Below are positions 1-7,938 of a stretch of DNA of 64,000 nucleotides, one piece after another (positions within the stretch are counted from its first letter, which is position 1; every line of letters starts with the position of its first letter). Origin of the DNA: Fimbriimonadaceae bacterium. Its GTDB lineage: Bacteria; Armatimonadota; Fimbriimonadia; Fimbriimonadales; Fimbriimonadaceae. The stretch covers positions 738,218-802,217 of the forward strand of contig CP075365.1 of assembly GCA_019454125.1 (NCBI GenBank), read 5' to 3'. Under the pieces are notes generated by a model. That model did not search any database and was not told where the DNA came from. It saw only the letters and a program-made list of their open reading frames with translations. The translations under genes were made by a program, and so were the position numbers.

Positions 1-2
1 GA

Positions 3-719
3 GCCGACGGCACGCCAGGCTCCATCGAACCGTTCCTCGCCGGCTTCCTCGTGAAGGAAGGCGATTCTTACCACCACTTAGGTCGGCTCGTGGGGTTGGC
101 GGAGATGCCTGACGGCAGCCTCCTCCTTGGCGACGACACCAACAACATCCTCTACCGCCTCGCCTATCAGGAAGAGCTCCAAACCATGCCAGACCAAGCC
201 GAAGTCCTCGCCCAGACCCACGGAGGGGAGACCAAGTTCGCCGTCCGTAGCGGCAGCTTTGCCGATGGGGGAACCATCCCCGAGCTGTACACTGAATATG
301 GAGAGGGCCGCTCGCCTTCGCTCGAATGGGACGCGGTGCCGGAGGGCACCCAATCGATCGTCATCGTATGCGAGGACCCGGACGCCCATAGTCCGAAGCC
401 GTTCGGCCATTGGATGGCCGCGAACCTCCCTCCCACGATGAGGAGCTTGCCCGAAGGCATCAAGGCCGGCGACCGGCCTGCGGAGCTACAAGGCATCCAC
501 GGGGCAGGGCACGCGAGCGTGGTCGGCTACTTTGGCCCGAAGCCGCCGGCAGGCGACCCGCCGCACGCCTACCACTTCCAGGTCTTTGCCCTCGATAAAA
601 GGCTGGACCTTCCGCCCGGGTTTACAAAGGCGGCACTGATGAAAGCGATGGAAGGCAGTGTCCTTGGGAGCGGCAGTGTGATCGGCCGGTTTGGGAGGCT
701 CTCCCGAACCGGTGGTTGA
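3..719 (+). CDS. PQQ-type sugar dehydrogenase C-terminus fused to a PEBP (YbhB-like) domain, 5' truncated
   Basis: The reading frame is open from the first bases, so the gene starts upstream of the window. The first 55 or so residues (PGSIEPFLAGF, LLLGDDTNNILYRL) look like the last beta-propeller blade of a PQQ-dependent sorbosone or glucose dehydrogenase. From about residue 90 the protein becomes a phosphatidylethanolamine-binding (YbhB/YbcL) domain, with SPSLEWDAVPEGTQS, ICEDPDAHSP, FGHWMAANLP and GPKPPAGDPPHAYHFQVFALD. PEBP proteins bind anionic ligands, but their bacterial role is poorly defined. The dehydrogenase would oxidise sugars in the periplasm. The fusion is seen directly; the activity is inferred. 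The next gene overlaps its stop codon. Confidence 0.8.
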   Translation, partial: ADGTPGSIEPFLAGFLVKEGDSYHHLGRLVGLAEMPDGSLLLGDDTNNILYRLAYQEELQTMPDQAEVLAQTHGGETKFAVRSGSFADGGTIPELYTEYGEGRSPSLEWDAVPEGTQSIVIVCEDPDAHSPKPFGHWMAANLPPTMRSLPEGIKAGDRPAELQGIHGAGHASVVGYFGPKPPAGDPPHAYHFQVFALDKRLDLPPGFTKAALMKAMEGSVLGSGSVIGRFGRLSRTGG

Positions 720-1113
720 CCATCTCTCCCTGGCGCAGACGCTCCTTTCGCGCTTTGCCATTTGGGCGGACGAGCGGGCCGACGTCCGCGCCGCCGCCCT
801 CGTCGGCTCGCACGCTCGCGGCGATGCCCGGCCAGACTCCGACGTTGACCTCGTTATCTTGGCGAGGGAACCGGCCGTCCTTCTCCTCGCCCCCGACTGG
901 TGCGAGTTTTTCGGTCCTGTGGTGAGGTTGAGTACCGAGGACTACGGTCGTCTTCTTGTCCTGCGGGCTTGGTATGGTTCCGGGATGGAGGTCGAGTTCG
1001 GGCTCGCCTCCCCCCGTTGGGCGACGAGCCCGGACAAGGGAACCCGTCGGGTCGTCCGTGAGGGCTGCCGCGTGTTGCTGTACAAGGACTCCCTCTTCGC
1101 CGGGCTCCTCTAG
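712..1113 (+). CDS. MNT-type nucleotidyltransferase domain protein
   Basis: A small single-domain nucleotidyltransferase of the polymerase-beta superfamily. The signature [16 protein letters not shown] lies near residue 30 and supplies the Gly-Ser and the Asp-x-Asp metal-binding pair. The GTG at 712 is chosen because it overlaps the stop codon of the preceding fusion gene; a TTG at 691 is also possible. No HEPN partner gene is adjacent, so there is no direct support for a toxin-antitoxin pair. The substrate is unknown. Its TAG stop shares a CTAG with the convergent DUF899 gene. Confidence 0.75.
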   Translation: MVDHLSLAQTLLSRFAIWADERADVRAAALVGSHARGDARPDSDVDLVILAREPAVLLLAPDWCEFFGPVVRLSTEDYGRLLVLRAWYGSGMEVEFGLASPRWATSPDKGTRRVVREGCRVLLYKDSLFAGLL

Positions 1114-1829
1114 CCGTAGGTGGGGTGCTGGGGCCAGCCTTCGGGGGAATCCTCGAAGTCTTCCTGGCGCCCATATGGCGTCAGGTCGAGCAAGGCATAT
1201 GCGTCCGTCTTTCCCTCGAGCCCGCGGGCATAGACCGAGTACGTGTGATAGACCTCGCCATCCATCTCGAAGAACACACTGGCGCCGGGCATCTCGCCCT
1301 CCATCTCGTCCCAGCCGTGCTGGCGCAACTCTTCCTCGTTCCGGTAGTTGTACTCGACGGGCGCGCGCTTCGAGTCCAACGTCGCATGGAAGTCGTAATT
1401 GAAGTCCCCGTCCCCGGACGAGAACCACTTGACGTCCCAGCCCATCTCGCCCTTGTACTTCTCCAGCTTATCGAGCGCTGCGCGCGAGACCACGACGAAC
1501 GTGGTGTCGAGCTCGGCCAAGGCGTGGAGGCGGCCCAGGGCGTTTATGAACCCGGTGCAGCCTGAACACCCCTTATCCCAGTCCGGGGCGAACATGAAGT
1601 GGTAAACGATGAGTTGCCGCCGGCCCTCGAAGAGCTCGCGCAGGCTTATCTTCCCGTCCGGGCCGTCGAACGTATAGTCCTTCTCCAGCTTCACCATGGG
1701 CAGGCGTCGGCGCTCCGCGTTGATGACGTCGGCCTCGCGGGTGTGCCGTTTCTCGCGATGGAGAAGCTCCTCGCGTTTGGCGCGCCACTCTTCGCGGGAT
1801 GCGATTGGTGGGTGAGGTAACGATGGCAT
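1110..1829 (-). CDS. DUF899 family thioredoxin-like protein
   Basis: A 239-residue protein matching the DUF899 pattern: a charged N-terminal helix, then [19 protein letters not shown], the block [18 protein letters not shown] with a Cys-x-x-Cys near residue 90, and [16 protein letters not shown]. The fold is thioredoxin-like. DUF899 members are usually annotated as putative dithiol-disulfide oxidoreductases, but no substrate is established. The gene stands alone on the minus strand. Upstream, TAATAG lies about 7 bases before the ATG and could be a weak -10 box. No signal peptide is seen, so it is probably cytoplasmic. Confidence 0.8.
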   Translation of the reverse strand: MPSLPHPPIASREEWRAKREELLHREKRHTREADVINAERRRLPMVKLEKDYTFDGPDGKISLRELFEGRRQLIVYHFMFAPDWDKGCSGCTGFINALGRLHALAELDTTFVVVSRAALDKLEKYKGEMGWDVKWFSSGDGDFNYDFHATLDSKRAPVEYNYRNEEELRQHGWDEMEGEMPGASVFFEMDGEVYHTYSVYARGLEGKTDAYALLDLTPYGRQEDFEDSPEGWPQHPTYG

Positions 1830-1931
1830 TGGTTTCTATTACGTCGCGATGGCCGACGGCCAGACGGCGGGAGCGGGCCCGCCCAACCTTTCGGGCCCGT
1901 GCCGGGTAGATTCATCTGTCCCCATTAACGA

Positions 1932-2804
1932 ATGACCGATCCGCTCTTCGCGTACCGCTCACTCTTCATATCGGACCTGCACCTGGGTTCGGCCGGTTGC
2001 ATGGTGGATGAGCTACAGGCGTTTTTGGAGTCCGTCGACTGCGAGAACCTCTACATCGTGGGCGACTTGATCGACCTTTACGTGGTGATGAAAGCGGGGA
2101 AGTGGCGCCAGGAGCACACGGAAGTCGTGCGGTCGATCCTGGAGAAATCGAAGGAGGGCACGCGTATCTTCTACACGCCCGGCAACCACGACGCCTTCCT
2201 GCGACGCTTGAACGGGTCCGACTTCGGCAACATCCGCATCGACCACCAAGTGGTGCACGAACTTGCGGACGGGCGGAGGCTGCTTGTGATCCATGGCGAC
2301 CAGTTCGACCGGTCGGTGAAGTTCGTGCCGCTGGCCTGGATCGCGACCTGGGTCTATGAGGGCATGACGGTGCTGACCGGCCTCGTCAACGCCAAGCGCA
2401 AGCAGGCGGGGAAGGAGCCGACGGACTTTAGTGGCGGCATGAAGAAGCGGCTGAAGAAGTACGTCAGCCGCAACAGTGGTGCGGACGAGGCGCTCGTGAA
2501 CCTGGCTCGGTCGATGGGCCTTCAGGGCGTGATTTGCGGCCATACCCACCGCCCCGGCATCACCCTCGACGAGGAAGGGATGCTGTACGTCAACACGGGC
2601 GACTGGGTGGAACACGGGACGGCCGTCGCGGAACATGACGACGGACGGCTCGAGTTGATCGTCTGGAACGACGTGCGCCACCTTTATGCAGGGCCGCCCG
2701 CGACTGTGCTCACCCGGACGCCGGTCAAGCGGCGCCGTTTGTTCCGCGTCCGTCGCGGCAGGATCTTTGGATGGTCGTCCAACTCTACGAGGCGCTCGGC
2801 CTAA
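1932..2804 (+). CDS. LpxH/UDP-2,3-diacylglucosamine hydrolase-like metallophosphatase
   Basis: A calcineurin-like metallophosphoesterase with all expected metal ligands: SDLHLG (residue 15), GDLIDLY (residue 45), TPGNHDAF (residue 85), IHGDQFD and CGHTHRPG (residue 205). The spacing is that of LpxH and LpxH-like enzymes acting on phosphate-bearing lipids or sugar nucleotides. A basic C-terminal tail may associate with the membrane. It is first in an operon, overlapping by 34 bases a membrane protein that in turn overlaps an MGDG-synthase-like glycosyltransferase. This suggests a role in glycolipid or envelope lipid synthesis. No lpxA, lpxB or lpxD is nearby, so the exact substrate is uncertain. 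Confidence 0.75.
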   Translation: MTDPLFAYRSLFISDLHLGSAGCMVDELQAFLESVDCENLYIVGDLIDLYVVMKAGKWRQEHTEVVRSILEKSKEGTRIFYTPGNHDAFLRRLNGSDFGNIRIDHQVVHELADGRRLLVIHGDQFDRSVKFVPLAWIATWVYEGMTVLTGLVNAKRKQAGKEPTDFSGGMKKRLKKYVSRNSGADEALVNLARSMGLQGVICGHTHRPGITLDEEGMLYVNTGDWVEHGTAVAEHDDGRLELIVWNDVRHLYAGPPATVLTRTPVKRRRLFRVRRGRIFGWSSNSTRRSA

Positions 2805-3544
2805 GGGGCTATTACCGGCTGATCTCTCGGATCGCCGGTGAAGAGCCCTTACCGCCCTCGAATCAGATCCAGGCCGGGGTCAGTCGCGAGCGGCTGACCG
2901 AGATCATCGAGGCGTCGCGGTACTTTCAGTCGGCGAACGTGGCGCGGGCGTTCTGCTATCTTCCCCATATCGTCATTTTTTGGTTGAATACGATGGTCTT
3001 TGCCTTGGCCTACACCTGGCTCCTGGTCGGGTTGCACCTGATGACCGTCTTCAACGAGGCTTACAAGAGGCGGCTCGCCAGCATGCACTTGGCGCTGGCC
3101 GAGGACGAGCCCGAGACAAAGAAGCCCGAAGTAGGGCATTATCGCGGTCTTGCCGACCTCTATTTCCGACCTAAGTCGTTTGAGACGGAGCGCTTCTACC
3201 AGATGTTAGGAATGGAGCACTATCGGTCTTTCGTGCAATGGGTGATGAGAACCCTGACCCACGGTTTTTCGGGAAAACGAATGGTTTATATCCCCCAGCC
3301 CACCCGCGCCCACGCCGTCGAGTTCGAGCGGGGGACGCGCGTGTCCGAAGGCGTCCACTTGGTAGGCGTCGGTCTCACCGCGCCGCTGCTTTGGTTCTGT
3401 TACGCGGGCGCCCCCCTCGGGTTGTCCCTCTGGTCGTCGTTTATCACCTTGGGAGACATGGGGCTCGCCGTTTTGCAACGTTACCACCGCACCCGCGTTT
3501 GGCCCGTGGTGGCGCGCGTGCGCAAGAGGAAGGGGGCGGCGTGA
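2771..3544 (+). CDS. Membrane protein, possible CrtO-like acyltransferase
   Basis: A 257-residue protein with a hydrophobic segment near residues 65-90 (HIVIFWLNTMVFALAYTW) and another near 200-230. The middle region FRPKSFETERFYQMLGMEHY resembles the conserved block of the glycosyl-diaponeurosporenoate acyltransferase (CrtO-like) family, but this is a memory-based resemblance only. The start lies inside the metallophosphatase gene, and the stop overlaps the glycosyltransferase GTG by 4 bases, so the three genes are probably translated together. A lipid acyl-transfer or glycolipid-processing role fits the context but is not proven. It could also be a family-specific membrane protein of unknown function. 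Confidence 0.55.
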   Translation: MVVQLYEALGLRGYYRLISRIAGEEPLPPSNQIQAGVSRERLTEIIEASRYFQSANVARAFCYLPHIVIFWLNTMVFALAYTWLLVGLHLMTVFNEAYKRRLASMHLALAEDEPETKKPEVGHYRGLADLYFRPKSFETERFYQMLGMEHYRSFVQWVMRTLTHGFSGKRMVYIPQPTRAHAVEFERGTRVSEGVHLVGVGLTAPLLWFCYAGAPLGLSLWSSFITLGDMGLAVLQRYHRTRVWPVVARVRKRKGAA

Positions 3545-4674
3545 AGGTCGTCATCCTGAGCGCCTCCACCGGCAACGGGCACATGAGCGCGGCTTTCGCG
3601 GTCGAGAAAGAGCTCGAGGCCCGCGGGCACCGCGCCATCACCGTGGACACCCTGGATCACACCGGCCTCGCCTTCAAGACCTGGTACCGGGGTGGATACG
3701 AGATGCTCGTCCGGCGTATTCCCTGGCTTTGGGGCTGGCTCTACGGAGTCTCAGACTCGCCCGGGTTCGAGTTCAAGATCCAGAACTTCCTGGACACCGC
3801 CTTTGTCGAGCGCGTCCGGCCTTTGATCGACCAAGAGCGTCCGGACTGGGTGCTCTGCACGCACTCCCTGCCCCAGCCCGCCCTCGCCCGCTGGCGCCCG
3901 CAGATGGGCTTCAAGATGGGGATCATCGTCACCGACCTCTATCCGCAGTTGATGTGGCTACGGGGCGAGCCGGACCACTTCTTTGTCCCTGTCGAATGGA
4001 CGCGCGAGCGGCTCCTTTCCCGCATGCCCGCATTGAGCGGCAAGGTCACCGTGAGCGGCATGCCGATCGACCGCCGGTTCGGCGAGCGGCCGCTGAAGTC
4101 CGAGGTTCGGCAGAGCCTCGGCCTAGACCCGAGCCGGCCGACGGTGCTCGTCACGAGCGGCGGGATCGGGGGCGGCCCCCTGCGGGAGGCGGCGAGGGCG
4201 CTAGCGGCGGTGGACGGTGGGCTGCAGGGCATCGTGGTCTGCGGCCGCAACGAGGACGCCAGGCGCGGCGTGCTCGAGGCGCTCGAAGGGCGCGAGGCGT
4301 CCTTCAAGGTCCATGGCCATGTCTCCATCGACAAGATGATCGACTTCATGCATGCGGCGGACTTCATCGTGGCGAAGCCGGGCGGGCTCACCACGTTCGA
4401 GGCGATGGCGGCTGGCCTCCCGTTCTTGGTCTATAGGCCGTTCCTCATCCCGGGCCAGGAGGAGGGCAACGGCGACTTCTTGCAGGCCAACGGGATTGGC
4501 GAGTGGGTCGAAGGGTCGCTTTCGTTGACGAGCACGCTCCGCTCGCTCATCGAGGACCGTGGGCGGCTCGAGGCGATGTCAGCGGCGGCCTTGCGCCACG
4601 CCCAGCCGGACGCCACCCGCCTCATCGTGGACTCGCTGGAAACGCTCGGCGCCCCCATGGCCATGGCGCGCTAG
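3541..4674 (+). CDS. MGDG synthase-like (GT28) glycosyltransferase
   Basis: The start is a GTG overlapping the previous stop (GTGA), giving VKVVILSASTGNGHMSAAFA, the N-terminus typical of monogalactosyl/diglucosyl-diacylglycerol synthases. An HSLPQPALARW block and the C-terminal donor-binding FIVAKPGGLTTFEAMAAGLP region with the family Pro-Gly-Gly also fit. The 377-residue length is normal. Family members transfer glucose or galactose from a UDP-sugar to diacylglycerol at the inner membrane face. Together with the two upstream genes it forms a likely glycolipid synthesis operon. The sugar and lipid specificity cannot be read from sequence. It shares its CTAG stop with the convergent transporter gene. 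Confidence 0.8.
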   Translation: MKVVILSASTGNGHMSAAFAVEKELEARGHRAITVDTLDHTGLAFKTWYRGGYEMLVRRIPWLWGWLYGVSDSPGFEFKIQNFLDTAFVERVRPLIDQERPDWVLCTHSLPQPALARWRPQMGFKMGIIVTDLYPQLMWLRGEPDHFFVPVEWTRERLLSRMPALSGKVTVSGMPIDRRFGERPLKSEVRQSLGLDPSRPTVLVTSGGIGGGPLREAARALAAVDGGLQGIVVCGRNEDARRGVLEALEGREASFKVHGHVSIDKMIDFMHAADFIVAKPGGLTTFEAMAAGLPFLVYRPFLIPGQEEGNGDFLQANGIGEWVEGSLSLTSTLRSLIEDRGRLEAMSAAALRHAQPDATRLIVDSLETLGAPMAMAR

Positions 4675-7031
4675 GGGGCGTGGCCTGGAAAGCTTCGCGG
4701 CGGGCTCCCTTGTGTCGCCGCCTTCGCATAGGCGAGCGCCGCCACGAGGAACACGTCTTCGACGGCGACCTCCGCTAACGGGGCGACAGCGCAGTCGGGA
4801 CCCTCGCAGAGGGCCGAGATGGCCTCGGACTCGTTGCCGGCCGAATAGAGTTGGAGGGCTCGGCGCAGTTCCGGGCTCTTCGAACTGGCGCGGCGCAGCT
4901 CGTTCATCAGGACCGAATCGCGCGAGAACCCATCCAGCATGACGAGCCGGTAGACGCTTTCCTCGACCCCATAGAGGCGGGCGAGGGCGAGGAGGCAGCG
5001 CTTGCGCGTGGTGAGGGTTTGAGCGTGGGCCGCGACCCACCCGATGAGGGCGGTGTCTTCCTTCTCGCCGATCGTTCCGAGGGCGTAAGCCAACTCGCTC
5101 GAGGTCGCGGGATCGCCGCTCTGGATCGCTTGGCGCACGTTGGGGGCCAGCTCCTTAAGTCGCAATTCGCTCACGGCTTCGGCGGCCGCGGTGCGGACGC
5201 TCGGGTGGGGGTCGAGCAGCGCGTCTGCGATGGCGGGGGCCGCTTCGACCGCGCCGAGAAGGCGCAAGGCCTGGATTGCGGCACGGCGCAGGTCGGGGTC
5301 GCCCTGCTCCATCGCCGCTGCGGAGAGCGGCTGCACCGCGTCGGCCGAGCCGAGCTTGCCCAGCGTCTTCGCCGCTTGGCGGCGCAGCAGCGATCGCGGG
5401 TCTTGCAAGAACCGGGCGACGGTCGGGAAGGCCGTCGGCACGCGCAGGTCGCCCACCGCTTCCAAGGTCTCTTCCTCGACCAGTTCAGGGTGCTCTTCAA
5501 TGAAGGCAATCAACGCCTGGGTGGTCTCCCGTTCGCGCATTTGGGCGATGGAGATGGCGGCCTGGCGACGGACATGGGGCGAGGGGTCCTCCAGCGCCTT
5601 CACCACCTCTCCACCGGCCAGCGAGAACTTGCTGGTGCCGACGGTGGCGATGGCTTCGGCCCGGCCGGTCGCGTCGCCGAGCGTCGAGAGCCGCCGGAAG
5701 GCGGCCGCTCCGCGCCGACTGAACCGCCCCAATTGGGACAGGGTCTCTCCCAGCGCGCGGGCGCCCTCCTCCCGGATGGGGAAGACAAAGCCGGTCCCGA
5801 TGACGCGGATCACCATGACGGAGACGAACAGGACTTTGTAAGCGACCTCCGCGGGCATGCCCGTGCGGAGTTGGGTCATGGCCAGCGCCCCGATCATGGG
5901 CGCGATACCGCCCGTGAGCGATTGCACCGCGAGCACGAGGCCGAGGTAGTTCGGCCGGTCTACCGGGTCGCTGGTGGCGATCATCAGGTTCAGGTGGCAG
6001 ACTCCGATGCCCGACCAAACGGCCCCGTTGTAGATGTGGCCGAGGGTGAGGAGCATCGTGCTCCGGTTGGGGTCGCCCGGGAAGCAGAGCAGCCACATTC
6101 CGGGCGTGAGGATCGTGCCCGCCATCAGGATCGCCATGACCGGCTTGTTGCCATAGCGGTCCGCGATCGACCCCCAGAAGCGGGCGGTGAGCACGGTGCC
6201 GACGGCGTGCGCCACCTGGGTGATCTGGAGCTGCGTCAGGCTCATCCCGAGCGATTCGAACGCGAAGGAGGCGTAGAGGCCGCCCGCCACCGTCGCCCCG
6301 ATCATGAAGACCACCGTGAACCAGATCACCCGGCGGAAGTTCACGTCCTTGGCGGGGCGGGTCATCAAGAGCAGGCTCTCGCGCAGCCCAAGGCGCACCG
6401 GGTTCGGCCGCACCGTGTCCTTCATCCGCAGGAAGAACACCATGCTGACGATGGCGCAGACAAACCCGAGCCCGAACAGGGCGGAGTAGCCCACTGCCTC
6501 TTGTCCGTTCCGCTTGAAGGCGTCCACGATGAGGCCGCCTAAGAAGGCCATGGCCATGGCGACTGCGGTAGAGATCGCCGTACGGCGGCTGAAGTACCAC
6601 CCACGGCTGTTCGCGGGGACGAGCTCTGCGATCCAGTCGTTGTAGATCGGGCCCACGATCTGGACGGCGAGGGTCGCGAAAAGCAGGCATGCGGCCAACA
6701 CCAACAGGCTCACCTGGCCGGGCCATGGCAAAAGCGGGAGCAAGATCAGGGGGGCGTAGAGCAGCCTCCAGATCCAGCCCCCGGGCGTGATGAAGCGCTG
6801 GTAGTAAGGGAAGCCGCGTCCCCACGCCGCGCCGGGGATCTGGGCCAAGCCCATAAAGCTGGGCAGTGCGACCGTCAACTGCACCCAAAAGTCGTTCCCG
6901 CCTAAGAACCGGACGAAGCCGATGAGAAACGCCCCGCCGACGAGGGTACCGAACGCCGTCGAAAAAGCGACGTCGATGTTCGCGACCTGAAGGTTACGCA
7001 GGTTTTCAAGGCGGGAGGTGGCGTGCGCCAA
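4671..7031 (-). CDS. MFS-type transporter fused to C-terminal HEAT repeats
   Basis: A 786-residue protein. Residues 1-430 hold about twelve hydrophobic segments of a major facilitator-type permease, with a cytoplasmic loop IVGPIYNDWIAELVPANSRG and a second half beginning LRESLLLMTRPAKD. Residues 440-720 are repeated HEAT-like helical units such as DPSPHVRRQAAISIAQM, DPRSLLRRQAAKTLGKLG and DPHPSVRTAAAEAVSEL. The HEAT part should lie in the cytoplasm and bind a partner. The start is TTG, with the -10-like TAGAAT 9 bases upstream. The substrate is unknown. Its nearest relatives by layout would be MFS or nucleotide-translocase-type carriers with HEAT tails. Confidence 0.8.
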   Translation of the reverse strand: MAHATSRLENLRNLQVANIDVAFSTAFGTLVGGAFLIGFVRFLGGNDFWVQLTVALPSFMGLAQIPGAAWGRGFPYYQRFITPGGWIWRLLYAPLILLPLLPWPGQVSLLVLAACLLFATLAVQIVGPIYNDWIAELVPANSRGWYFSRRTAISTAVAMAMAFLGGLIVDAFKRNGQEAVGYSALFGLGFVCAIVSMVFFLRMKDTVRPNPVRLGLRESLLLMTRPAKDVNFRRVIWFTVVFMIGATVAGGLYASFAFESLGMSLTQLQITQVAHAVGTVLTARFWGSIADRYGNKPVMAILMAGTILTPGMWLLCFPGDPNRSTMLLTLGHIYNGAVWSGIGVCHLNLMIATSDPVDRPNYLGLVLAVQSLTGGIAPMIGALAMTQLRTGMPAEVAYKVLFVSVMVIRVIGTGFVFPIREEGARALGETLSQLGRFSRRGAAAFRRLSTLGDATGRAEAIATVGTSKFSLAGGEVVKALEDPSPHVRRQAAISIAQMRERETTQALIAFIEEHPELVEEETLEAVGDLRVPTAFPTVARFLQDPRSLLRRQAAKTLGKLGSADAVQPLSAAAMEQGDPDLRRAAIQALRLLGAVEAAPAIADALLDPHPSVRTAAAEAVSELRLKELAPNVRQAIQSGDPATSSELAYALGTIGEKEDTALIGWVAAHAQTLTTRKRCLLALARLYGVEESVYRLVMLDGFSRDSVLMNELRRASSKSPELRRALQLYSAGNESEAISALCEGPDCAVAPLAEVAVEDVFLVAALAYAKAATQGSPPRSFPGHAP

Positions 7032-7040
7032 CGAAAGTGG

Positions 7041-7046
7041 ATTCTA
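7041..7046 (-). promoter_or_regulatory. -10-like box of the MFS-HEAT gene
   Basis: TAGAAT on the minus strand ends 9 bases before the TTG start, consistent with a leaderless or near-leaderless transcript. Confidence 0.5.
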
Positions 7047-7110
7047 TAGCAGGAGGGTTTCGGCGGGAGGGGCGAGCGGCCTTTAAGGGCCTGACGGCGG
7101 AGACTTCCCT

Positions 7111-7938
7111 CTAGATCGAAACGGCGACGATGTGCCGCAGGGCTTCGTCCAGGGTGGGCTCGCGGACGATGACGGCCTTGACCACGCCGTAGCCGTGGGT
7201 CAAGAGGCGGGCGGCCATCTCCTGTCCCCGCGCTGCCTGGAGCCGCACGCCCCCCGCCACCACAGTGACGTTCACCGCGAAGGGCTCCACCACTGCCCGC
7301 ACGGTGGACGGGTCGTCCGTTTCTACGGTGACTTCCACGTTCCCATGCCGACGGCGCAGCTCTTGGACATGACCGGCAAAGACGGGCTCCTCGCCCTTCA
7401 GCACGATCACATTCTCCGTCCGTTCGGCGACGGGGCTGAGGTTCGTCTGGACGATGGAGGCTCCCCCCTGCAGCACCAGGTCGAGCGTCTCTCGCCGCGT
7501 CCAGGGGTCAAATCGGTCCAACTGTCCGGCGATGAAGACGAGGGGGTCGCGATCGACCAAGGCGCCGACCAGTTCTGCGGCCGCCTGCTTCGACGGCGAG
7601 AGTTGGGCGACCGGACGCCGCCGCTCGTCCCAGAGTCCCAGCGCGCTCAGCACGACGGCGGCGCGTTCGGTGCCTTCGGGCAAGCCCTTTCGCGTGGCGA
7701 GCGCTTGGGCGGTGACCCGGCGGCTCGGGACGGGGACGCGGGGCCACCGGCCCTCGACGCCGGTCACGGCACCGCGGGCGGGGCGCTCGACACCGGCCAT
7801 CGCGCGGAGGAACTTGAGGGCGCCCTCCACGTCGGTCCCCATGAGCGCGTAGTGCTCCCCGGGCAAGACGTCCAGGCTCAAGGTGCGACCCTGTGGGGCG
7901 GTGGCGAAGCCGTCCAGTCGAAGGAGCGGCGCCGTCAA
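7111..7938 (-). CDS. Degenerate ABC transporter ATP-binding domain (pseudo-ATPase)
   Basis: The overall pattern is an ABC ATPase: LPGEHYALMG, RAMAGVERPARGAV, then QLSPSK where LSGGQ should be, and DPLVFIAGQLDRFDPWTRRE where the Walker B and D-loop should be. The nucleotide-binding residues are missing. The P-loop reads GTDVEGAL with no Lys or Ser/Thr, Walker B ends Ala-Gly-Gln instead of Asp-Glu, and the H-loop His is Asn (QTNLSP). The C-terminal third resembles the regulatory tails of some ABC ATPases. It therefore probably cannot hydrolyse ATP and may be a binding or structural subunit. No permease gene adjoins it. It starts with TTG overlapping the stop of the upstream M24 peptidase gene. 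Confidence 0.65.
   Translation of the reverse strand: MTAPLLRLDGFATAPQGRTLSLDVLPGEHYALMGTDVEGALKFLRAMAGVERPARGAVTGVEGRWPRVPVPSRRVTAQALATRKGLPEGTERAAVVLSALGLWDERRRPVAQLSPSKQAAAELVGALVDRDPLVFIAGQLDRFDPWTRRETLDLVLQGGASIVQTNLSPVAERTENVIVLKGEEPVFAGHVQELRRRHGNVEVTVETDDPSTVRAVVEPFAVNVTVVAGGVRLQAARGQEMAARLLTHGYGVVKAVIVREPTLDEALRHIVAVSI

Noticed and set aside
4851-6542. Long open frame on the plus strand, 563 residues
   Set aside because: It is antisense to the MFS-HEAT gene, whose frame shows clear family motifs; the composition is that of a high-GC shadow.
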